This document shows positions 56,288 through 64,000 of a stretch of 64,000 nucleotides of DNA, one piece after another. The stretch comes from Acanthacorydalis orientalis. Lineage: Eukaryota > Arthropoda > Insecta > Megaloptera > Corydalidae. The notes under the pieces are model-generated. The model had not been told where the DNA came from. It ran no database searches and was given only the letters and a program-made list of their open reading frames with translations. The position numbers were made by a program, and so were the translations under genes. The stretch covers positions 14,080,255 through 14,144,254 of the forward strand of contig CM068317.1 of NCBI GenBank assembly GCA_034766995.1, given 5' to 3'. Each line of letters begins with the position of its first letter. Position 1 is the stretch's first letter.

Positions 56288-56894
56288 TTAACCCTTAACG
56301 GTCGAGAGCTTTTTTTGTAATACTCGCCCATAAGACGACAGAAAATTAGGTGGAAGCTTATAAAACGTTTATAAGAATGAACACTTAAATGACACATTTA
56401 AGCTGGTTTATTTGGATATAAATTCAAGATATTTAGTTGATGTGTAATTTTATAAATAAAATTAATTTTTAAAATTTTTGAGAGTATGATATTTTTTAAA
56501 GCAGTCGCCGGTGTGCAAGGATGGATTCGCGGGACATGTTGAACAATATGTGGATGTTTGTTTGCACCCGCCTTTAATCTTTCTATCGGAACATACTCGA
56601 CAATCTTTTTTATTTCAAAAACTACACTGGATATCATTGCGACGAAACTGTTGTGCAAATGCCATAATATTCACGTCTTAAAACGTTATATAACTGTAAA
56701 TATTCCTTGTCAGTGCATGATCAACTAACTATCTAATGTAATAAGTTGCAATATTTGATAAAAAAAACTACAGCAATGATAAGTAAATGAAATGAAAATT
56801 AAATTCTTTACATGTCCCCGTATTGGCGCCTTCCGTTTTCTGTGGCATAAGTGCGATGTCCCCGTAGCGGGACCTTTCGACCGTTAAGGGTTAT
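56288..56894 (-). mobile_element. piggyBac-like short element with zinc-finger remnant
   Basis: TTAACCCTTAACGGTCGA at the left; TCGACCGTTAAGGGTTAT at the right (TTAA decayed to TTAT). The minus strand at about 56640-56480 encodes CRVCSDRKIKGGCKQTSTYC, then CSTCP and GDCFKKYHT, the cysteine-rich C-terminal domain and CF..YH end typical of piggyBac transposases. The rest of the gene is gone: a MITE formed by internal deletion. Confidence 0.8.
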
Positions 56895-57199
56895 AAATAT
56901 TTTAAAGATACAATATCAGACAAGTATATCAAAAATTTTCAAATTCACAAAAACAGCATCTAACACCGATATTCGTACAATAGTTATTATTGATCGATAA
57001 AATAGTAAACAAAAAAAAAACGAATTGTGATTAAATATTTAATTCTTTTCATTATATTATTATATTTAATTTTAATTTCTTATAAATTAATCCGTTTAAT
57101 TCACTAATAAAAAAAACCTGACAAGTAAAACTGAAAACTGTTTCAAAAAAGCATAGGCCAGCCGTATTCTTACACAAAAGTATTTTGTAAGAAAATGAA
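56895..57199. other. AT-rich spacer
   Basis: Nothing recognised. Confidence 0.45.
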
Positions 57200-57208
57200 T
57201 TAAAAATA

Positions 57209-57560
57209 CTATATCTGATATCGGGTAGCGTAGCGATTCTGTTTTATTACCTCTCTCAATCTATTTGGGACAGACTGAACTAACTTTCTTGCAATATCCG
57301 GTGTAATATTTTCACATTCGGATAACAGATTAGACCTCAGATCACCCGTGATACATATTTTATGCTTTCGAATATTTTTCTTCGAAATTGACCATAAATG
57401 TTTAATATGATTGAGGTCAGGTAATTGAGAAGGTGTATCCAGAACTTGCAGATAATTGTAGAGGAGCCACAATCGAGAATCTAACGACATGTTTTTTTGG
57501 TTATTATCTTGATAAAACACAAACCTGTCTTCCAGCCGTAAATTTTCATATTCCTTAAAT
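57209..57560 (-). pseudogene. Tc1-like transposase C-terminal remnant
   Basis: Open frame from 57520: FYQDNNQKN (second Asp), SRLWLLYNYLQVLDTPSQLP, then DLNHIKHLWSISKKNIRKHK. In the SPDLNPIE motif the catalytic Glu is Lys. Ends PNRLREVIKQNRYATRY. It resembles the remnant at 1505-2046 (W.LLY.CP..I.TP). No ends seen. Confidence 0.75.
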
Positions 57561-59796
57561 TGTTCTTTAAAAAAAAAACTGGAAAACTCTGGAAACAGAA
57601 TCTCTAGGTGGTTTAATCCTTTATTCTTATTTTTTTAATTTTTCTTTTATTTCTTCTATTATATTTCTACTTCTTTTACATATTCATTTTAGTTTCTTTT
57701 ACGGAATTAATAAATTAATTATATTAATTAATTATTAATTTATTTTTAATAAATTTATGAAATATCTATACTACCAAAATCGCGATCGATTTACCTGTAA
57801 ACATATAAAATCAAAAATAAGCTACTTGAGGAAAAATAAGTTTTGTATTTTTTTATAAACGAAAATATCAAAAGATTATTTATTCGAATGCGAATTTTGT
57901 ACAAATATCTTTATATTTTTCCTTTTCACTAATAACTATTGCGTTTTGGAAATCGAAATATTAACAATAAAAATTTCATGCTAGTATTGGTAAAAGAAAA
58001 AAAAACACTTTCAAGAATTTTTACACTAAAAAGCTATGATTTCTTTCCGTATTATAAAAATGAAACAGTGATGCCGTTCTCGTGACTTTTATTCGTTCTC
58101 TGATTGGTCGATATCGGGCATGTGGTCTCTGTTCTGATTGATTGATATCAGTACATGAACAGTGTTCTATTCCACGGTGTACAACTGAAGAGGTGTATAC
58201 GATTTGAGTGTAAAATTGATAAGACATTTACTCAATATATTGTAGTCACTGACGCTTTAGAATAAAAAAAGTGTTACACATTTTAACATTGTATTTTGTT
58301 ATGTTAATTTTTTACAAATTTTTCCAATAAAAATTTTAAGACTTTCACGTGGATTGTTTGTGTATAATTTGTTAGTTTCTGTTATTTGTAAGGGGAGGGG
58401 CGAGCGGAGTGAAGCCCCTTTCGAGAGTTGGCGAGTGCAGCGAGCAGGGGGCGAAACCCCATGGTCTTTCAAAATAAAAAAAAATAGAGAACTATTTTTT
58501 TTCTTTATAGATCCTCTTTTAATTCAGAATTTCATTTTGTATTAAAAATCAAATATTTGAATTGTCAATACAAAATCTGAAATTTAATATGCGATGACAG
58601 TAAATAAAAAAAAAATTTTTTAATAGAACAGAAAAAATCAATATAAACTGACGTGTTAATTACTACTTCCCGCTAACTGTTGATATTAACATATGCGTGC
58701 TTTCTTCAAGATTAAGCTTACTTATTATTAGTTTCTACAATCAGTGTATATTTCATCAACAAATCCAAGTATAAAATTAGATTTCGGCGTATGAAACGAA
58801 CACAGGCTTTCAGTTTGAGAATATTTATGTATTGAAACCAAAAAAAAAAACGCAACAATTATAATATCAATAATATTTCAACGATCATTAAAACATTCTC
58901 TTTTTTTGTTTATATGTTATATTACTAACAAAAACATCGCATTTTAATAATGGCCTAAACAGTTATGACCTTCAGTTTGATAATAATCTTAATTAATAAC
59001 TTCGAGTTTGATTATAAATAAAAATGTTCTTAAACTATTATGTATAAAAACATATACATACTTAAATCTGAACCAAACAATGAATATTTCTCTATTAAAA
59101 TGAAGAATTATTCAGTTTCTATTAATTAAACTCGGATGATTTTCTTAAAAAATCTGGTTTAACCTTTTTAATTGTCTACAATAAACATATGTAGTGATTT
59201 TTAGCTGGTTACAGTAATTCAAAATTAATAATTCCAAATCAATTCTATTAAATGTAAAAAAACTTTTTTAGCTTCCGTTTTATTTAATGATTGTAATGGA
59301 TGTTTAATATGGGTAGAATCGGACTAATGCTACTCGCCTCGCGGTCATGGCAAATACTCTGTAAACTATTAATATAGTGGCGCTAGTAGTAGGTCGGTAC
59401 TTCTGAGTGCGAGTTTTAAAAACCCTGTTACCTATTTTACCCAAATAACCTGAAAACGAATTTATTGCAGGAAATGTATGGATAGGTACCCTAATTAAGA
59501 GTAATCCGGAGAAATGTGTAAAATCTATCTTACTGACTTTGTATTTTCTGGATTTTTATTAATTAAAATTTCAATTCAATTTTACTTACATTAGCAATAT
59601 ACATAAATGAACAAAACGAGTTAATACTGTATTCATATATAAAATAGAAACAGTATACAAATTTGAATTGTTACTAATGTATAGAATGGGAAATAATTTC
59701 AAGTAATGCAGAGCGTCGCAACTTTTATAGTCAACTGAATTTTTTGCTCTTTGTTTTTGATCTCTTGAAAGGTACATCTACCTCATTCGCGCATAT
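57561..59796. other. Long AT-rich stretch with little structure
   Basis: No gene, RNA or transposon recognised except the GC-rich cassette at 58384-58470 and a GC-richer patch at 59320-59420 (CTACTCGCCTCGCGGTCATG). Could be intergenic or intronic host DNA. Confidence 0.4.
58384..58470. other. GC-rich GCGAGCGGAGTGAAGCCCC cassette
   Basis: GGGGCGAGCGGAGTGAAGCC, then GAGTTGGCGAGTGCAGCGAG and CAGGGGGCGAAACCCC. Made of short imperfect palindromes (GGGGC..GCCCC). Related wording at 28770-28836 and, inverted, 31190-31290. Function unknown. Confidence 0.45.
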
Positions 59797-59905
<109 letters not shown>

Positions 59906-59983
59906 AATTATTTTTATTTTTGTACTAAACAAAATCGACAAACATTTCGTGTACGGTTACAGAGATTTAGATTAGTTTGTTCA

Positions 59984-60040
59984 TTCAATCCGCATGTAAA
60001 GAATGAATTGATTTTTCAATCCGCATGTAAAGAATGAGTG
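59984..60040. repeat. Tandem pair of a 31-bp unit
   Basis: TTCAATCCGCATGTAAAGAA then TGA occurs at 59984 and again at 60015. Confidence 0.85.
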
Positions 60041-60169
60041 CGACAAGAGCGAACAGAGAAGTGAGAGAGAGAGGTCCGAGACCAACGTATAGGTAGTATC
60101 GCCCGATGGTATTTACATTCCCTAGCCAGAGAAATGTATTGGCAGTATAAGCGAGTAGCGTAGACCTGG

Positions 60170-60250
60170 GTAGAATAGACTTTTCTGTACATTGGAACTC
60201 TGAGAATGATTGCGTTGCCATCGAAATGCACATAAGCAACAATTGAAAAT
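60170..60250 (-). mobile_element. Single arm of the palindromic MITE
   Basis: GCGTTGCCATCGAAATGCAC then ATAAGCAACAATTG, the complement of the arm at 53818. The flanking ATTGATTATTTT is shared too. Confidence 0.6.
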
Positions 60251-60819
60251 AATCAATCATTGAATATTTTTGTTGAAAAAATTTTGGTGTGCTTTGTGGG
60301 GCGAACAGATAATTCAGTTGTGAAAATGGATGGAACCATTGTCACAAATGAGCCTCTGTCAACTTCAATTATAACTTGATGAAAAAGGACGAATGATTTG
60401 TGTTTATATCAAAGAACTACACTCATTTACAAGCTCGTTGTTACCTGGGAATAATTAATACCAAACTCAAATACACATTCTATTTACTTTACCAACGCGC
60501 TTTAAATACTCTTGTAGCATTGATCATGGAGACAGGATTTTTTGCAATAATTCAACTAAGAACTTTTCTAGGATACATTGTGATTTCTATAGGTCATCAT
60601 TAAATTTAATTACCCTGACTTACTATTTAATTCAAATTTCTATTACTTGATTTAAATATTTAAAACAATCCCTAACATTAGTTAATGACTTTAGTAGCTT
60701 TATTGACATTTAGGCTTACATCAAAAAACACCACACAACGTCTGATGTGTACATCATCGGTATCAGATGTACTCATGTTATTTCTAATACTAAAATAATA
60801 ATTATTACATAAAGATAAA
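60251..60819. other. AT-rich DNA
   Basis: The 67-codon frame at 60400-60603 has no recognised homology. 60740-60775 holds two copies of ATCAGATGT. Confidence 0.4.
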
Positions 60820-62040
60820 ACCAACCAGCAGTACTAAAAAAATGTTTTAATCCATTACATATTAACAGTTTCACGACGGGCGTTTCAGATGCGGGATTTT
60901 TGTTATCCGCGGATACTTTTTGCAATCGCTCAGGCCACAGCAACCGATCTAAAACACGTTTATGATGACTGATTTTACTCCAATTTTTGGTTTTTTGAAA
61001 AATTATGTAGTTGAAAAGATATTGATCCGCATGATCTACACGTTTCATGTATTTATTATTTTCTATTACACATGTCTTGGTTTGTTCCTTTTAAAATTTG
61101 TAACATCAAGTGTATTTGCAGAATGCATTGTTGATATATAAAAGTTCTTTTTTTTCGTCTTCTGTGCTTCCATTCTTGAAGAATTATTTTTTTATGGAAC
61201 ATTGTAGCGTTTTCCTATTATTATTTTTTTAGGACTGTTTGCGTTCTTGCTTTTCCAGAGATCTTAATACAGGAATCTTCAACGTAGTTACAGTGCCGGG
61301 AGTCATTAGACCCGAAAACCAGTATACTTCCTCGGATGTAACTGACGTCATGAAAATAGCAACAAGGATGTTAAGCGTCACGAGCAGTCATGATCTGGGA
61401 AAAATTGCAAAAAACCCAGATTTCTTCAGAGCGTTTTCCTCAAATTTTACATTTTTTAGACAAGCAGGCACACCTCTATTCTTCCTTATAGTTCCACGCA
61501 CCTGTCCTATTTTGTAATAATCGTTGTGCGACATGTACACTATTATAGTAATTGTCCATATAAATATATGCATAATTACTATAATATGCCATCAATTTAA
61601 GAATGGGTTTAATAATGAAAATATAGTCGTGTTCAATGTATGTCCTTGTGCGCAATATACTTGAAAATTGCAAATATATCCTGTGATACTTTCGCAGACC
61701 ATTGTACCAATATTCTGTATTTTGTGATTTTAGCTGGATTGTATGTTCGAAATGAGTCTTCCGCTCCAAGGTATAATGCTTTCGTCAAGAGACATTTTTT
61801 CTGGTTTGTATACCGTTCGAAATTTTTCTTGAAAACATGTAAGAACAGATGTAATTTTCTCTAATCTGTCATTACAATTTTCATTGTTGAAGTGCCAGTA
61901 TCTCCATATCTGACGGAATCTGTCTCTGCTCATTGTATCACCAAAGATCAGTGTATGAAGTAATAGATCTCTGGACCAATAATCAGCTTTCTCAGACTTT
62001 TTCACAAAACCCATTAGAATGATTAAAACCAATAATTTTA
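60820..62040 (-). pseudogene. piggyBac transposase, decayed but with all three catalytic regions
   Basis: From the right: LIILMGFVKKSEKADYWSRD, MSRDRFRQIWRYWHFNNENC, then YKPEKMSLDESIIPWSGRL (first Asp). Next frame: IYMDNYYNSVHVAQRLLQNR (second Asp), RGTIRKNRGVPACLKN. Then MKRVDHADQYLFNYIIFQKT (third Asp). At least four frame changes. The N-terminus and cysteine domain are unclear, and I found no TTAA ends, so the element boundaries are unknown. It resembles the PGBD4-like branch and differs from the other piggyBacs here. Confidence 0.78.
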
Positions 62041-62358
62041 ATCATTTCTATATTGTTAATGTCAGTCTAACCTTTCCTTTTATTTGTTTATAGTGTAGAA
62101 GGATTATTCTTGCTACTAGCGACGGATTTAGTCATTTTTATCTTGCCCTGTACTTTAAATAAACATAAGATATCGTGTTCGGTATAGATTGTCACGAGAA
62201 CGATACCTCAGACACAGCTAAGGCCTTGTTCGCACGTGCGTTAAAAAAACGTTGCATTCAGCATAACGTCAGCGATTTTAAAACGCTCGCAAATATGGTG
62301 TTCATATGAGCGTTTAAAAATCACTTCTTTTCATCATGATACGCAATTCGGACGCATC

Positions 62359-62648
62359 ATGAATTCAGAAGAGATGTTGGCAATAGCTGTATGTATTTTA
62401 AGAAGGCTAAAAAAATGAAAAAGTTCTGGGTGCATCCTCAGAATGATCAACGATACTCGAAAGGACAGTTTGTGGCTATTTATGAAGATTTAAGGCAGTA
62501 TCCGGATAAGTTTTTCAGCTATTTCAGAATGAAGATTGAAACATTTGATGAATTATTGAGAATTGTCGGCCCTAAAATAACATTTCATGATACAAATATG
62601 AGGTTGGCAATACCATGTGCCCAAAGATTAGTAATTACAATAAGTTAA
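62359..62648 (+). pseudogene. Harbinger transposase N-terminal fragment
   Basis: MNSEEMLAIAVCILRR from 62359, a one-base frameshift in an A-run, then KKFWVHPQNDQRYSKGQFVA, LRQYPDKFFSYFRMKIETFD, and CAQRLVITIS with a stop. This is the start of HARBI1-type nucleases (FW.HP, YFRM...FD.LL..V.P.I). The DDE catalytic domain is deleted. Confidence 0.8.
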
Positions 62649-62799
62649 GTTTAAAATAAAATAACTTTGAGATAAAAATGTAGTAATCAACTACTTATTA
62701 GTGTTTACAACTTGAATTTATTCCTACACTTTCTTTACGACAAAGCATAGTTCGAAAAAAAATTAGAAAAAGTGTTGTCAATTTATTTATTAAAAAGTA

Positions 62800-63020
62800 T
62801 AATTGTTAAAACACGATTGGTGAGAAAACATTTCATATGTTGTGTCCTCTGAGACTGTTGTCGGAGGACTGTGATACTGTATTGTTGTAGGAGGAGTCGA
62901 GGCGTCTGTAAAATGAGACGGGCTAGGAGTGTAATTTGAAAAATAACTTTGTACAAATTCAGGTCTTGAAGGAGAAGGTTGTAAAATTTGGTGATCTACG
63001 ATACAAGCAAGACTGACTGC
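62800..63020 (-). pseudogene. C-terminal part of the Harbinger accessory protein
   Basis: Open minus-strand stretch: SLACIVDHQILQPSPSRPEF, then SPSHFTDASTPPTTIQYHSP and EDTTYEMFS. Ser/Pro/Thr-rich, in the place and orientation of the MADF protein gene of such elements; the MADF domain itself is in the deleted part. Assigned from position, not from sequence family. Confidence 0.4.
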
Positions 63021-63388
63021 TAATCTGACGTCATTCGGCGCTTTTAAACGCCTGTGCGAATAACAACGCCCTCTTCCATATGTTCTATTTACTTCAACCC
63101 AAAACGCTCGGTGTTAGAAATGGAACAAGTTCTATATTTTTTACCGCGTGTTAAATAAACACCGGCATGTGAAAAGATACACCGAGTTTCATATGTTATA
63201 TTGAAAACATGAAAAAAAACGCGCGTTGATGAGTTTTCTTAACGTTCGTGCGAACAAGGCCTAACGCCCACCGAAAACTGCTAGCAGCCTAAGTACGCCA
63301 ACTATCGGTTATGTAAAACAGGTACAAGTAAACGTTCAGTTTAGTTTTTCTGTACTTTTATATATAATACTGTATGAACTTATTATGT

Positions 63389-63475
63389 ATAACAGTAGTA
63401 TCAAACTCATATATGAACACGGGCCATCAAATTCAGTTTGAGAGTCTGCGGGCCGCAGATAAAAAAAAACATCAC
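63389..63475 (+). mobile_element. hAT-type terminus, diverged
   Basis: CAGTAGTATCAAACTC and GAGTCTGCGGGCCGCAGAT recall the hAT-type end at 7159 (CAGAGGTGTGAAACTC, GGGCCGCATG). Confidence 0.4.
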
Positions 63476-63569
63476 CCAAAAAAAAATTAATTAGCAAAAA
63501 AAGTATTTCATTTATATTGGAAAATAACTCATTTAAATTTTGCATTTATTTTTTCTCCAAATTTTTTCC

Positions 63570-64000
63570 AAGTATTTCCAGATCATCCCAAAATTTGAAT
63601 CCAGTCTCTGATACAGAAATTGCGGCCGATGGAACAATTTGAAGGAAATTTAAAGTAGGCGGATTTAGTGGTAGACCACCTGTCTACACAATATGCAAAG
63701 ACATCGCTGGTCCTAGTGGCTACGCAAAATGAAATGTGATGACAGGTAGTGTAAGCAGTGCCTTCCACTTGATAATAAGCAAAAACATGATAGAATTTAT
63801 AATTTTTTTTGCCGAAGCGGAGACGCGTCGTGTTTTAAAAAGTGATTGGACAATTTCAATCACCAAGCTACTTGCGTTTATTGTAATTTTGTATGCTCGG
63901 GAAGCATGTGAAGCGAAATCACTAAACGCTTTTTATTTGTGGTCCGAGGAAAAGAAACGGAAGCAACAACACCTGTACAAAGTGTAAAAAGATTGTTTGC
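63570..64000 (+). pseudogene. piggyBac deletion derivative, copy 2, cut by the window edge
   Basis: DTEIAADGTI, then VGGFSGRPPVYTICKDIAG, MTGSVSSAFHLIISKNMIEF, RRVLKSDWTISITKLLAF and AREACEAKSLNAFYLWSEE, then the jump into NTCTKCKKIVC. Nearly identical to 8020-7681, including the deletion junction, but without the subterminal block that interrupts that copy, so here the N-terminal part is continuous with the core. Two stops (in the GTI and YAK regions). Confidence 0.8.

Larger units (their letters stand above)
62219..63264. mobile_element. PIF/Harbinger-like element 2, both ends present
   Basis: TAAGGCCTTGTTCGCACG at the left; CGTGCGAACAAGGCCTAA at the right. The inverted repeats begin GGCCTTGTTCGCACG and the flanking TAA fits the 3-bp TWA duplication of PIF/Harbinger. 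About 1.05 kb, so internally deleted; fragments of transposase (plus strand) and of the second protein (minus strand) remain. Confidence 0.85.

Noticed and set aside
58384..58470. GC-rich cassette as bacterial contamination
   Set aside because: It is embedded in ordinary AT-rich window sequence on both sides with no bacterial genes. I keep it as an oddity only.

Overview
This 64 kb window is nuclear DNA of an insect-type eukaryotic genome. It is AT-rich, and almost everything I can recognise is decayed mobile DNA separated by (TA)n microsatellites. The mixture (many DD34D mariner families, Tc1-like, piggyBac-like, PIF/Harbinger, pogo-like and hAT-type ends, RTE-like and other non-LTR retrotransposons) is typical of insects, and the variety of mariners would fit an ant, bee or wasp. 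The exact lineage is an inference. There are no operons, rRNA, tRNA, CRISPR arrays or prophage. The only candidate for a host gene is one short, GC-rich, minus-strand exon (coding part 5254-5376) with good splice signals and a signal-anchor-like peptide.

Layout. 0.4-5 kb: a small piggyBac-like element; a Tc1-like remnant next to a 5'-truncated RTE-like retrotransposon flanked by 15-bp target duplications; a mariner. 5.2-5.5 kb: the candidate host exon. 6.0-12.4 kb: two piggyBac-like elements with TTAA ends; the first holds a TTAA MITE, an hAT end and a GC-rich insert. 12.6-17.5 kb: a nearly intact mariner, then a three-level nest (mariner C in mariner B, with retroposons in each). 18-22 kb: Harbinger remnant, non-LTR 3' ends, a mariner with an open catalytic-domain ORF. 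22-30 kb: more mariners, a 600-bp minisatellite, RTE 3' ends and a 545-bp TA-rich microsatellite. 30-43 kb: Tc1-like and RNase H fragments, pogo-like MITEs, mariners A, D, F and G. 43-53 kb: mariners H and I, reverse transcriptase fragments, a pogo-like transposon. 53-64 kb: palindromic and pogo-like MITEs, a piggyBac MITE, a Tc1 remnant, a decayed piggyBac, a Harbinger element, and at the right edge a second copy of the piggyBac deletion derivative seen at 7.7 kb.

Mariner families are named here by their ends: A (GGTGGTCCCAGAAGT), B (TTTGAAAAGTTCGCG), C (AGGTAACC..AGTTCTGTCG), D (GGTTGGTGTGGAAATAATT), E (GAGGTCAGACAATTAAGT), F (GGTGTTGGAATTAATTCG), G (AGGTTGGTA..AGTAATTG), H (GGAACAAAAGTTCGTAGCG), I (CATTGAAATCCGCT), J (GCGCCACTGTG), K (GGGTCGTTTGATAAGTTT).

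How it works together: no element reads as fully autonomous. Mariner A comes closest: two copies carry one premature stop each, at different codons. Mariner G and one piggyBac family exist as deletion derivatives that share the same internal junction in separated copies, so they probably spread after the deletion, moved by a transposase made elsewhere. I did not find a new defence system or pathway. The most informative signals are the shared deletion junctions, the nested insertions with readable target duplications, and a palindromic subterminal module repeated across piggyBac-like families.
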